DNA of 64,000 nt from Hysterangium stoloniferum (GCA_015178975.1 WHVD01000255.1:24888-88887), one strand, 5' to 3'; shown: positions 19,742-31,045, numbered from the stretch's first letter. The notes: generated by a model not told the origin, from the sequence alone. Translations and numbers: made by a program.

Positions 19742-20316
19742 TATCCTATAGATCCTTCTGTCTTGTAACCACAAAGAGAAGAATTGGTCGTCTGTCCATT
19801 TAAGCTTCCTGGTCCTTTCCCTCATTTAAACACCCTTTTCCATCCCCGAGTTGGAACGGGTATTGGACCTCTCCTTCCTCCATTTTGATCGATGTTCGCT
19901 CTTATCTTATGGAGATGCATAATCAAATCCTTGTAATTTGTTGCACAAGGAGTGAATAAAATCTGCATTGGACAAAAGATAGCCAAAAAGTTTAAAAAGC
20001 TTTGACCACCCATCCACTCTGGCCTAGGGTCAGGTGTTTAATTCCTGGTCATCTCTGGTGAAAGATGGTTATATAGATTAGAGTGTAGAAATATGGATAT
20101 GCCATCATTGTCTCCCAGTCTATATTCCCAAATCCTTCCCCATCTTTTTCCAGTCACCCAATTCCTTTCTACTTGCCTTTTTGGCCCATATTAAGGTGTT
20201 GAGAAGCAGAAGGGGCTAAGGTGAAGACCAGGAAGCCACACATACTTAACTGGGAGATCTAGTTCTAGAGACCAGTGGAGCTTGCTTCAACTTATGTGTT
20301 GCACCCTCACACAAGC
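19742..20316. repeat. Repeat-derived non-coding stretch
   Basis: About 19,845-19,900 is the reverse complement of a motif found in the tandem units near 44,400 and 55,030 (ATGGAGGAGGAAGAGGTCC type). 20,270-20,316 ends with a reversed LTR module (GCTTCAACTTATGTGTTGCACCC). Nothing coding. Confidence 0.45.
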
Positions 20317-21933
20317 TGTTAGGAAACTGCAAAACCCGCTGGCCTCCGGGCCCCCGGACCCCATCCTACATGCTCACCCTCTATATTTTATAGTTACAAC
20401 CGGAGTTCCCGCCAGAGCCCGCACATCAACTTGTTTATGCCTGACTCTCTGTATGCATCCCACCTGTCTGCACCTAACCCTCTGTGTCTCATACACCAGT
20501 CCTTGGACTCCACCAGACTCCAGACTCCACCCTACATACACCCGACACTCTGTGTCTTAGGTACCAGTCACCGGACTCCCGGAACCTCTCTAACAGAGCA
20601 TAGAACCCTGCTCCTGTCATGATCTGTCTCTGGGTCTCACACACCAGTCATCGGAAAACCCACTGGACTCCGCCAGACCTCCTGCACATCAAACCTGTCT
20701 ATACCCAACACTATCTTGTGCACCAAGTCACTGGACTCCGACCGGACTTCTGGAACCCCTCTACCTGAGCCCCACTCCAGTTATGGGTAAATGCCCTGTC
20801 ATGATTCGTTCTCCGCTCCCGTTCCATTCCATCCCTAATACCTACATAGTTTGGTATTTACTTGTTTCGTTTTATGTTTAATAGTTCTGCCTCTCATTAA
20901 TACCGGATTTGGTATTATTACATTTCACAGTCTATATACATAAGTCTGCTATATTCATGTACTTAGAATCCAGTTTCAATCTTGAACAAGTTTTCTCCCG
21001 AACAAGTTTGACCCTCAAACAAGTTATACCCCTGTGTTAAGTGCCGTGTTGGGAACTTATTCCGGAACTACTGGAAAGTCACCAGGAAGTCGGAAACTAG
21101 TGGATAGGGTCAGGACGTCGGCTTCAGCTTATGTGCTGCGCCTCTACACAAACGCTCAAAGCCCTTAATTTTGGAAGTAAGGCTTACGATGGAAGATATG
21201 GATATTCAGAGTTCCAAAGAGTCCTGAATATCGAGTGTACAGAAAGACGGGAGGAGGAATAAGAAACTAAGTTGATATCAGATCTAAGGTAAAGTACAAA
21301 TTCGCAGAAACTAATATAAGTCTACTCGTTATTGTACTACAAACTAAGACCATAATAAGACGGAAATGGAAGTGTTCTTAAAACAGAAATACAATAAGAC
21401 ATATTAGGGAGACAATATTCTGAAACGGGAATATAACAAACAAACGAGTGAATACTTGTCAATGGACAAATTACCAAATGCGGAACAAGAGAAGAATGCG
21501 GATGATATGGTAACTATGATGTTCCATAGTCGGAGATCGGAAGTCAGATATTGAAACATCCGGGAACGGGTCGTAACACCCTGATCCAGTCTCTGCTCCT
21601 CTTGTCTGTCTGCACGCTCAATTCCCGGAACTCCCACGGGAACTCCGGAATCTATATATCCTTGTATGCATTCTGTCAGCTCAAAATATGGACACCTGAA
21701 TGAGTGTACGAGGGCGCAGCCTATAAGCTGAAGCCAAGTCCATCTCAGTCATACCTTACCTTTCTGGTAATTATTCTGATATCACTGTTCCTTGTACTAA
21801 TATCCCCGGAACTTTCCCGGGACTTATTACCCGGGGACTCCATGGGACAATTCCCAGAAGCAAGTGTGTGTTCGGAATAATTACCGGAAACCTCCGTGGG
21901 ACTATCTGTGGAGCTTTGTTTGCAAACTTAACA
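20317..21933 (+). mobile_element. LTR family C, split by a nested LTR
   Basis: Begins TGTTAGGAAACTGCAAAACC and has the same layout as 31,046-33,595: CCTCCGGGCCCCC, a TATA region (about 20,932), GAACAAGTTTGACCCTC units (only 2-3), the GAGGGCGCAGCCTATAAGC module (about 21,713), ending near CAAACTTAACA. The outer flanks (CAAGC / GAAGG) are not a convincing duplication. The nested LTR lies at 21,035-21,578. Confidence 0.75.
21035..21578 (-). mobile_element. Solo LTR nested in family C LTR
   Basis: TGTTAAGTGCC...GGGTCGTAACA with a perfect 5-bp duplication CCCTG (21,030-21,034 and 21,579-21,583). The reverse strand shares blocks with family B (GCATTTGGTAATTTG...CAAGTATTCA, GTACAATAACGAG). It is richer in CpG than its host, so it is the younger insertion. 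Confidence 0.93.
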
Positions 21934-22688
21934 GAAGGCCAAAATGCCAAGGGTTGTGCTGACTAATAACATCTTCAAGAGTGAGTATTAGGAGCAAGTA
22001 AAGGTGCTTAAACACAAAAGGGGTGGGAAAAGGAATAAGGACCAAACTAAGACTAAATGTGATGAAACACAAGTATTCTAAAGATTGTGAGATGGCAAAT
22101 AAAACATACATGTCAACAGTTGATGAGAAAGCATTGGGACAGAGTGTTAGGATCCCAGTCATTTGGCCCCCTGCAACCTTGTTTCTACTCTCCCCAACCT
22201 CCAGCATCCCACCATTGGTACCCCCAACCACAGTGTCACCACCCACAGCACCCTGACACTTGTTTCACTATACTTTTCCCCTGTCATCATCCAGTTCCAT
22301 CTCTGTCTCAACACTCCTGTCAACCACTCTACTTGTAAATGATATTTTGCCACCTCAAACCCTTGACTAGGAGTTATGAGCAGGGCTCTGAGGTCTTGCA
22401 TGTTATATCTGGGAGGTTGAGGGAATGCACTCTAGGAGCAAGGGATGCTCCAAGGTATGATTTGACACCAAATGTACCAGATGGATTCTGCATCTAGTGG
22501 GCACAGCAGGTGTTTATTTCAATTTTTGGATGGATTTCACATCAAGTGGGTCAAATTTTATTTTTGTGTGTTAAAATATTTATTTTGCATGGTGAGCATG
22601 GATTTGCCATGGCATCTCCACAGTATGCAAAGTGGGCATGTTAGAATCCATTATTAGTGTTACAAGCTGTTGAAGATGCTTGGCTAAG
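21934..22688. repeat. LTR-like remnants (family E start at 22,149)
   Basis: TGTTAGGATCCCAGTCATTTGG at about 22,145 recurs at about 23,516 (TGTTAGGATCCCATCATTTTGG). Both are followed by C-rich text with GCCACCTCAAACCCTT. Likely LTR remnants; ends not defined. The part before 22,145 is unassigned. Confidence 0.4.
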
Positions 22689-23515
22689 TGTGAAGATCCA
22701 TTCCCAGAGACTCTACAGAGTATTTACCAGATATCATATCAGGTTCTGAACCATCTAGTATCAAGATCCAGAATCCACCAGAATCTGACCCTCATCCCTC
22801 AAGCCCCTTTCAACTCAAATCCTGTTCTGGTATTCTACCCTCAACTAGACACCTCCTGTTCTGACCTGGAACCCATTGGACTCCACCTTTCCCAGCTACA
22901 TATCCAAGTGTCCTTGGTCATTCCTGGCCTGGACTCTGGCCAGACTCCTAACAGTTGTTCTATATACATCTTTAATCCATGACCCAACCTTCACTCAGTC
23001 ATCCCTGTCAACACTTCTCTATACCAATGTTCTGACCTGCCTGGAACCCATGTATTGGATATCCATGGATACACTGACTCCATTCCTTTGTCCTACATTT
23101 GGTAACTGACTGGTTGACAGATGCTCATGTATTTGTTTATTGTTATTGCCCTTATTTCCTGATCTGTCCCCATCCTTGTTCCATATTTACCTAACTTGTT
23201 ATTATATCCTTGTTTTGGAAACATTTCTAAATAGGGTTTATTATACTTCTAGATTATTGCAACAATTATACAGTTTTCCATAGGCATATACTTACTCTCT
23301 AGTTTTTAATCTTGACTTAGTTAATCCTTTGTTCTTTCTGTATGCTTGATATCCTGGAACTCTCTGGACCCTGGACATCCAGAACTCTCTGGAACTCTGT
23401 AAACACTCTGGGATATGTATATCTGCCCTCTGAAATGTGGACACCCAAGTGAGTGCATGAGGGCACAGCACATAAGGTAAAGCCAAGTCCATCTTGTAAC
23501 CTGGTAACATTCTGT
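22689..23515 (+). mobile_element. LTR family B copy
   Basis: Begins TGTGAAGATCCATTCCCAG and includes GTAACTGACTGGTTGACAGATG (about 23,101), the CATATACTTACTC region, and the module GAGGGCACAGCACATAAGG (about 23,458). The family E-like sequence follows at once. CpG-depleted. Confidence 0.7.
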
Positions 23516-24110
23516 TAGGATCCCATCATTTTGGATCCCCACAACCTGTTTTAGATTCAAAACCCTCCATCAACTCACTGTCAGAACCCCCACCTAAGGT
23601 ATCACTGCTTGCAGTGCCACTGCCACTTTTTTCATTCTAGTAGTTAATCTAGCCTTCCATTTCATCTCCATCCTGTCACTTTCCCATCACTATCCCTTTA
23701 CACATCTCCATTGCCACCTCAAACCCTTTAGTATTGTCTCGTACTTTACATTCAGTCTCCCTGCCTTGTCATCAACTTCTTATGATCTGTTTCACTCTTC
23801 ACTTCTGTTAAGTCCTGGATCTCTAGGCAGAATTTCCAGTGAATATTCCAGACACTTCCCAGAATATGTCCATGGAGTTCCCAAAGATTAGTCTGGGCAT
23901 TATTGGGGATTAGTCTGGGGAGTATTGGAATATTACCAGAGTATGGATGGACTTGGCTTCAGCTTATGTGCTGTGCCCTTGTGCACTCACTTGGTGTCCA
24001 TATTTTAGAGGGTGGATATATGGCAGAGAGTTCAAAATATTGAGTGTACTGTTAAGTTCCGAACAAAGCTCCACGGATAGTCCCACGGAGGTTTCTGGTA
24101 ATTATGAAAA
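23516..24110. mobile_element. Pile-up of partial LTRs
   Basis: A family E-like start (about 23,516), then a reversed LTR beginning TGTTAAGTCCTGG (23,815) with the module GGCTTCAGCTTATGTGCTG (about 23,953). Then another reversed start TGTTAAGTTCCGAACAAAGC (24,051), equal to the end of the family C LTR at 21,933. All are incomplete. Confidence 0.55.
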
Positions 24111-24481
24111 AGGTGAGACAGAATGTTTCGAAAAGATGTAATAAGGATCAAATGTTCAATCTCCTCTCAAATATACTATTATATGTGTAGTACAATTAGT
24201 GAATCTCTCAGCAAACGTTTAACCACTGAGAGTAAGTGATATGTCTGCCTCATTGCAAAGCAAAACTTATAATATGTATTTAGTACTTAAATGTCTTTAG
24301 GTATTGTATAATATAATGAATGTTTAACTGCTGAGATACTTAAACATCTTTAAAGTTCCCAGTTTGCCAGATCACTACAACTACGAATGGCACCCTCAAG
24401 TTCCCTCTGCTTCAGCCGACAAAGGTATGTGCTTCTTTTATATAGGAATAAACATAATTAACATTGAATTGAGAGACAATG
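24111..24481. other. AT-rich stretch with a short copy of a tandem-unit sequence
   Basis: 24,351-24,425 (AAAGTTCCCAGTTTGCCAG ... GGCACCCTCAAGTTCCC) matches 48,431-48,500 and 58,731-58,800 of the tandem units. Otherwise non-coding. Confidence 0.5.
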
Positions 24482-24782
24482 TGTAAGGGCGACTCTCTAG
24501 ACCGCACTAACTCGCACTATGACTGAGTTGGGGTCCTAGCAGAGGAAATCCGAAGTGAGTTTATACCTGTCTAATTACATACATGTAGAATACAATATTA
24601 CTTACCTAGCAGAGGAAATCCGAAGAGAAAAGTCTAAGGAATCCTCGGCTAGTGGGTGACTAACTAAAGGTGCAGCTGAGTTTGAAAATGTGATAACAAC
24701 AAGGTGCCCCTCTCAGTCTTTACTTATGAACTATATTAAGGAGAGTCAGAGAAAATGTAAAACTTAAGATTGTCCCCTGACA
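24482..24782 (-). mobile_element. 3' LTR of family D element
   Basis: TGTAAGGGCGACTC...CCCTGACA (plus-strand reading). Pairs with 29,887-30,187. Two of the four differences between them are CpG to CpA or TpG. Confidence 0.95.
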
Positions 24783-24873
24783 TCACCCCCCCTTTAAGGT
24801 ATGGCGTCCCGACATTGTGTTGCTGCCAGTAGAGTCCAGGCTTGACCTTTCGAAACCCTGGAATCTGGGTTGC

Positions 24874-25376
24874 TCATACTGTGGTGGTTGGAGGTTGCCT
24901 TGATCCTCGAATAGGGCCCTGAATTGTTACTGCCTCTGGATGTTGTGTGTGGAAGTCTGCTGTCAAGGCAGGGGCAAATACCTTATGTCCTGGTTCCCAG
25001 CTATTATGTTCCATGCCGAAACCTTGCCATTTTATGAGGTATTCAATTCTGCCATATCTCCATCTACTGTCCAATACCTTCTCAACCTCATACTCAATCT
25101 CTCCTTCTACCACTATTGGATCTGGTGGTGGTTTAGCATGGTGGCCAGTGATTGGATCCTCAATCTTTGGTGTCAGTTTCACCACATTGAAGACTGGGTG
25201 AAGTCTGTTCATGGACCTGGGCAGTTCCAATCTATAGGCAATTGGTGAGACCTGTTCAAGTACCTTAATGGCCCTAATCGAAGGTGTGAAAGCTTCTTTG
25301 AGGGCTGGGCCATTTGAATATCACTGGCATCTAGGAAAACTTGGTCTCCTGCCTTGAAGTTTGGTGCTGGGGTTCA
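24874..25376 (-). pseudogene. pol: Family D pol: integrase tail and chromodomain
   Basis: After the TGA at 25,374-25,376 the minus strand reads APNFKAGDQVFLDASDIQ, then after a 1-bp frame change ELPRSMNRLHPVFNVVKL. The chromodomain follows: YEVEKVLDSRWRYGRIEYL, IKWQGFGMEHNSWEP (about 24,970-25,080). Chromodomains of this type direct integration to histone-marked chromatin. The aromatic cage candidates Y, W and the WEP motif are visible. It ends near 24,874. Confidence 0.9.
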
Positions 25377-26345
25377 CCGACGGTTATAGTACTTTGTCAT
25401 GTCATCCTTTGCTTTAGCCAGTGCTGCTTTTGCCTCCTCAAGAGTTTCAGCCATTTGATCTCGAAGATCATTTACTGATTCTACCTTATTGGATCGAAGG
25501 TTTGGTTCAAAACCCATTCGTGGATGACGTCCACAGTCTAACATGAATGGTGTCTGTTGTGTAGATGCATGGATATGGTTGTTATATTGGAATTCTGCAA
25601 GTGGGAGAAGATCAACCCAGTCTGATTGGCGCTGATTTACAAAAATCTGTAGATATGTCTCCAACTCTTGGTTGACTCATTCAGTCTGTCCATCAGTCTG
25701 AGGGTGGTAGGCTGTGGAATAGGCTGGTTGAATACCAAGGAGTCGGTATAATTCCCGAGTGAATTAACTTGCAAACTGTGATCCACAATCTGAGATAACT
25801 CGCTGTGGAAGTCCATGATGCTTCCACACATCCTTGAAAAAGATCCGAGCTGCACCAACAGAGTCAACAGTCTTATGTGTAGGTAGGAAGTGTCCACACT
25901 TTGTCATGAGATCTACAATCACCATCACTGAATCATACCCTTGGGATTCAGGTAGGTCAACTATGAAGTCAACACTAGTTGTATCCCATCGATCTTCTGG
26001 TGTGGCATTTGGGTGTAATTCCCCAATTGGCATTCGACACTGAAACTTGGTGCGCATACAAATGTCACAGGTCTTGACATACTGCCCTATATATCGTGAT
26101 GGATCGGCCACCAGATTTTCGGAACTCCTTCACTGCTGTGATCACTGCTTCCTCCTGTTCACCCTTCTCATTTCCTTGACAAATAGCAGTGAGAAATTCA
26201 CATTCTGGCCCATGTATTGACACACCCTCCATGGCTCGAATTGCAAAAAACTCTGGTTTAAGTAGGGTTATGTCTGAGTTGTCACCCTCACCAGAGCCAT
26301 GGTCAGGCCGGCGAGAGAGTGCATCAGTTTTGCCCATCGAGTGTC
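25374..26345 (-). pseudogene. pol: Family D pol: integrase core
   Basis: Segments on the minus strand: KTDALSRRPDHGSGEGDNS (end of RNase H), then YIGQYVKTCDICMRTKF (second half of the HHCC zinc finger), DTTSVDFIVDLPES (first catalytic Asp), VISDCGSQFAS (second catalytic Asp), VNQELETYLQIFVNQRQ and LPLAEFQYNNHIHASTQQT. In-frame TGA codons at 25,677-25,679 and 25,374-25,376 replace expected Arg. There is also a frameshift near 26,110. Confidence 0.9.
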
Positions 26346-27648
26346 CTGGTCAGTGGTGCAGTTGGAAATCAAAATGTGCCAGGAACAGGGACCATCTGGC
26401 CTGTCTTCGATTTAACTTCTTTGAAGACATGAAGTACTCCAGGTTTTTGTGGTCAGTCCACACCTCCACTGAGTGTCATGCCCCCTCTAGGAAATGTCTC
26501 CACTCATCAAAGGCACGGATCACTGCAAGCATCTCTTTGTCATGGATCTCATAATTGCGTTCAACAGCTGACAGGCTTTTTGAGTAAAAGGCAACAGGAT
26601 GCCACTTTCCATCATCCAGCTGTTGTGAGAGGACTGCTCCAGTGGCATAGTCTGATGAGTCAGCTTCAACTCGAAATGGTTTTGAGTCATCGGGCATTGT
26701 CAGAATTGGTGCATTTGTAACCAGATCCTTGAGGAAAAGGAAAGCTTGGTCCTCTGTTATAGTCCACCTCCAAGCTGATTCCTTTTTTGTGAGGTCAAAC
26801 AGTGGTCGTGCATGGTGGGAGAAATCCGCTATAAATCGCCTATAGAAGTTGGTAAACCCAAGGAAGGCTTGTACCTCTTTCTGGCTAGTTGGAGTGGGCC
26901 AATCACACACACCTGACACCTTAATTGGGTCCATCTCTGCTTGGTTTTCAGATATGACTAGGCCCAGGTATTCAATCTTCGTTCTTTTGAACTCACATTT
27001 CTCTGGCTTAAGGTAGAGTTTATACTCATGAAGACGCTCAAGGACCATTAATAGGACACGGTGATGTTCCTCAAGTGTCTTGGTAAAGATGAGGATGTCA
27101 TCCAGGTAGACACATACAACTCCTTCAGCAATCAAATCCCGGAAGATATCATTCATCATTGTCTGGAAGGTTGCTGGGCTATTAGTGAGACCGAAAAACA
27201 TGACTAAGGGTTCAAACAACCCTCTATTTGTTCGGAAGGCAGCCTTCCACTCATCCCCTTATTTTATGCGAACATTGTTGTAGCCCCATCTAACATCAAG
27301 CTTTGTGAAATACCATGCCCCTTTCAATCGATTTACCAGCTCTGAAATGAGTGGGAGTGGATATCGATTTTTTATGGTTTGGTCATTCAGTATACGATAA
27401 TCTTGGACAAGTCGAAGGGAGCCATCCTTCTTCTTGATGAAGAAAACTGGGGATGCCATGGGTGACTTAGAAGGACATATCCGACTGGTTGCCAAGTTTT
27501 CAGCAATAAAGATATCCAGCTCTGTCTGCTCATTGAGGGACATAGGGTAGACCTTGCAATTGGTTGATTTTGCATCAGGGATTAGTTCAATTGCATGGTC
27601 CCAAGGCTTTCGATCTGGTAGTGAATCAAATGACTCCTTAGAAAACAC
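26346..27648 (-). pseudogene. pol: Family D pol: reverse transcriptase and RNase H
   Basis: RT motifs: PSKSPMASPVFFIKKKDGS, LVQDYRILNDQTIKNRYPL, KLDVRWGYNNVRIK, then TAA at 27,259-27,261, GDEWKAAF, FFGLTNSPATFQTMMNDIF, CVYLDDILIFTKTLEEHH, YLGLVISENQAEMDP, VQAFLGFTNFYRRFI. RNase H follows with EADSSDYATGAVLSQQLDD and YEIHDKEMLAVIRAFDEWR. A TGA at 26,476-26,478 follows FLEGA, where Arg is expected. Without the stops, length and order are those of a normal Ty3/Gypsy pol. Confidence 0.93.
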
Positions 27649-27684
27649 ATCTTCAAAGGTGTGGAGATACTCTGGGACAACATG

Positions 27685-28596
27685 TCAGAAACCTTTTGGA
27701 CTTGGTGTGTTGAACCTTGCACTAGCCTCTGCTAATCTCTGAGACACTGTAGTAGATGCTCAAATCTGACTTGGAGTCAGTTCTGGGTGCAGCACTGTGA
27801 CAAATACCTGATCTCCATCTTCAATTGAGTCATCCATTTGGTCCTCCACCTCATCAGACTGATCAGGTAGCAAGTCAGGAATTGGCTCTTCTATTTCCTC
27901 CAATATGAAGATTGGGGCTGGGGCATCTCTGCAAGCTTGTAAACATCTGATCTCTTCACGTGCCTGGAGGGTTGATATTTTACACTCTTTACAGTGTGGA
28001 TTGCAATGGGTCATCTTGACTTCTTGTGTCTGCCAATTTATCTCAGGATTGTGATCCCTAAGCCAGGTATAGCCAAGCAAAAGGGATTCCTTCCCAAGCT
28101 TGGTGACTGCAAATAGTGCCTTCTCTGAGTGGTCCTTGTAATGGAGGACCAGTTCAGCAACTTCAGTGATTGAACCTGCTTCGTTGGGTGTCCCATCTAC
28201 ATTGTACACATGGATTGGGTAAAGGAGTGATCATGTGGCAATTCCATTTTCATGCACATAGTCTCAGTCAATGAACAAACCAGTTGCACCACAATCAACC
28301 AATACACGAGTTGATTGGATGAGACCAGTATCAGTTGTTTGGAGTTCAACTTTCAGGTGTAATGATTTGGCAGTTGCAGTTGAGGCAATAATGAAAGATT
28401 TTGGAAGACAGCGTTCCCAAACTGGTCTTCTACGATGTGAATGGATGGAAAGGGGCTTGGATGGGGTAGGTATGACTTGAATTCCAGTGTCCTCACTCAA
28501 TGGAGGTTCAACTTCAGATGTATTAACTGTACATACATCATCAACTGAGAGGACACTGAATCTATTTGAAAGTGGCAGCGAGGGCATACCCTTCAC
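27685..28596 (-). pseudogene. pol: Family D pol: protease region
   Basis: Active-site strand VLVDCGATGLFID (Asp-Cys-Gly variant of DSG/DTG), then TGA at 28,264-28,266 and 28,231-28,233. LVLHYKDHSEKALFAVTKL and ESLLLGYTWLRDHNPEINW are the second half of a retropepsin. A Cys/His-containing stretch (CNPHCKECKISTL) and an acidic linker follow, with further TGA codons at 27,760-27,762 and 27,685-27,687. Cys in place of Ser/Thr in the active site is seen in many fungal Gypsy proteases. Confidence 0.88.
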
Positions 28597-29747
28597 TCGC
28601 TGCTGTCGGGAAAACCCGAAACAGGCTGTAGATCAGCCCCTCTCAGAGAATCATCAGCTTTGGTCACCCTACTACAAGCAATTCGGACATCTGCTTCAGC
28701 GAGCAGGATATCCATGGCCATGTCCTGTCCTTCCTGATCAAGCCTGATGAGTAACAAACGGATCCTCTGCAGTTTACGAGGGCAGTCTCGACTGAAGTGA
28801 CCCGGTTGACGACATTCGAAGCAGAGGGTCGAAGGAAGGCTGCGGCCTTTGGTTGCATCGACGTCCATCGCGTCGATTGGCCTAGAGGAGGGTAGAGTCG
28901 GCGTAGGATGTGGGGGAATGACACGGGTAAACGACGCGGGTACGACACGAGGAAACATCACAGATTTCAGTGTGACCGGTCGCGTGGGGATGCCTGCAGA
29001 ATGAAAGATTTTGTTCGTGTTTCGGTTTCGGTCAAAGCAGGAAGCGGTGTTGTACCAGCCTTGCTCGTCATCGTCCTTCGGGCGGTTCTCCATCGTCGCG
29101 ACCTGGGTCTGAATATTTGGTAAGAGGCCGTGTCGATATTTCATTACGATGGCTAATGAGTCTTTGTAACCCACAAGGTCAATGAGTTCGCGAAACTCAT
29201 CAGTGTACTCGTCGACGGTTCTTTGGGCTTGATGGTACGTCGTTCCTTCTAGTTTGATACGGGCCATTGCTGCTTTGTCAGCTGGAAAGAATTCACGCTT
29301 GAAGGTCTGCACGAAGGTCTCCCACAAAGGCACTGTTTCTCCTTGACTCCACAACTTCATGAGCCAGTTCGCAAAAAGGGCGGCTCGGCCAGTTTTCATT
29401 AATGGCACCACCCACTGTACCTTCGTCTCGTCCGTTTGGAATTTTGACCCGTTCATGCTAATGTAGAACAGACACAAATTGTAAAAGGTGCATCCGCTGG
29501 ATCAATCACCATCATACGCATTCGGGAGTGGGACCTTCGGACCTGAGTTCGTTGAAGCGGCAGAAGAAATCGACGTAGGTAACGCTGTCGGCTGTGGAGG
29601 ATTCGCTGGTGGTTGCAACTGTACGGTAAGTTGCTGGAGGATTTGCTGCAACAAGTCCATGTTTTGCTTCTGGGAGGCTTGGAGTTCGCAAATCTCGTTA
29701 CTGTGCTGTTCCAGCACCTGGTGAGGATCGGTTATAGAAGCCGACAT
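28593..29747 (-). pseudogene. gag: Family D Gag with zinc knuckle, one nonsense codon
   Basis: Starts MSASITDPHQVLEQHSNE at 29,747 with a short predicted coiled coil (QNMDLLQQILQQLTVQLQ). TGA at 29,502-29,504 follows PNAYDGD, where Arg fits. Gag continues with FYISMNGSKFQTDETKVQW, LWETFVQTFKREFFPADKA, TVDEYTDEFRELIDLVGY, a Pro-rich linker and the knuckle CFECRQPGHFSRDC (about 28,790). Unlike pol of the same element this block is rich in CpG and otherwise open. Confidence 0.9.
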
Positions 29748-29874
29748 GATGGTAAAAATGAGGGAAGGGAACCACGCATAAATTCAAAGTCAATTAGATC
29801 TGTATAAATGTTTGAACTTGCAATCTTGAATATGGTTCGAAAAATAGCGGCGGTAATTTCAGTCACTCGATGTG

Positions 29875-29884
29875 AGACTTTTCT
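29875..29884 (-). promoter_or_regulatory. Candidate self-complementary PBS of family D
   Basis: Two nucleotides inside the 5' LTR the minus strand reads AGAAAAGTCT, the exact complement of AGACTTTTCT in the LTR (30,031-30,040). The spacing to the LTR edge is the same as in family A. No TGG start for a tRNA primer is present. Confidence 0.45.
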
Positions 29885-29886
29885 TC

Positions 29887-30187
29887 TGTAAGGGCGACTC
29901 TCTAGACCGCACTAACTCACACTATGACTGAGTTGGGGTCCTAGCAGAGGAAATCTGAAGTGAGTTTATACCTGTCTAATTACATACATGTAGAATACAA
30001 TATTACTTACCTAGGAGAGGAAATCCGAAGAGAAAAGTCTAAGGAATCCTCGGCTAGTGGGTGACTAACTAAAGGTGCAGCTGAGTTTGAAAATGTGATA
30101 ACAACAAGGTGCCCCTCTCAGTCTTTACTTATGAACTATATTAAGGAGAGTCAGAGAAAATGGAAAACTTAAGATTGTCCCCTGACA
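29887..30187 (-). mobile_element. 5' LTR of family D element
   Basis: Mate of 24,482-24,782. A TATA-like TTAATATAG lies near its outer end (about 30,137). 30,188-30,344 to its right is unassigned. Confidence 0.95.
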
Positions 30188-30344
30188 CAAGAATGTCTTC
30201 AAGAGTATTGAGAAGAAAGGTAATGAGAACTAATAGGGGGTAATCTAAGTTGATTTTTGAACTAAAGAACTGTAGCATACATGAAGAAGTTTTACATACA
30301 TATACTACAATGAGACAGATGACCAGAGGGCCAATCAAGGAAGT

Positions 30345-31045
30345 TGTGAAGATCCATTCCTGGAGACTCCATGGAGTATTTCCCAGACATCATATCAGGT
30401 TGCAATCCATCTTCTGGACTAGTATCAAGATCTGGAATCCACTGGAATCTGACCCTCATCCCTCAAGTACCCTTCAACTCAAATCCCATTCTGGTATTCT
30501 GCCCTCAACTAGACACCTCCTGTTATGACCCAAAACCCACTGGACTCCACCCTTTCCCAGCTATCATCTCTGACTGTCCTTGGTCATTTCCTGACCCAAC
30601 CTTCACTCGATCATCCTCATCAACCCTTGTCATGTCTCTATGCCAATGTTCCAACCTGCCCAGAACCCATGGCCTTCCCAGAAATATATACACTTAGTCA
30701 TTATGGTGTTAGGATCCATTTCTGGATAGTATTGGATATCCATGGATATTCTAACTTCCTTCCTTTGTTCCACATTTAGTAACTGACTGGTTGACAGATG
30801 TTCATTTGTTTGTTTATTGTTTTTGCCCTTATTCCCTGATCTGTCCCCATCCTTGTATCCTCATTTATCTGACTTGTTATTATATGCTTAGTTTTGAAAC
30901 AGTTCCAAATAGGTTTTATTACACTCCCAGATTTGTAGTACAATAACTGGAACATCTATATAGTCTTCCATAGTCATGTACTTACTCCTCAGTTTTAATC
31001 TCAAATTAGTCTTGATCTAATCTGCCCCTTTGTTCTTTCTGTACA
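30345..31045 (+). mobile_element. LTR family B copy cut by a family C LTR
   Basis: Begins TGTGAAGATCCATTCCTGG and follows the copy at 22,689 to TTCTTTCTGTA, where the family C LTR starts. Includes the CATGTACTTACTC site that serves as the uninterrupted reference for the MITE insertion at 4839. Confidence 0.78.

Larger units (their letters stand above)
24482..30187 (-). mobile_element. Complete chromodomain Ty3/Gypsy element (chromovirus), family D, inactive
   Basis: 301-bp LTRs at 24,482-24,782 and 29,887-30,187 differ at 4 positions (about 98.7% identical). Order on the minus strand: LTR, PBS, Gag with CCHC, protease, RT, RNase H, integrase, chromodomain, LTR. At least eight in-frame TGA codons sit where CGA is the simplest ancestor, and there is one TAA in RT. 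The flanks CAATG and CAAGA do not match as a target duplication. 28,590-29,886 is CpG-rich while the rest is CpG-poor. Confidence 0.95.
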
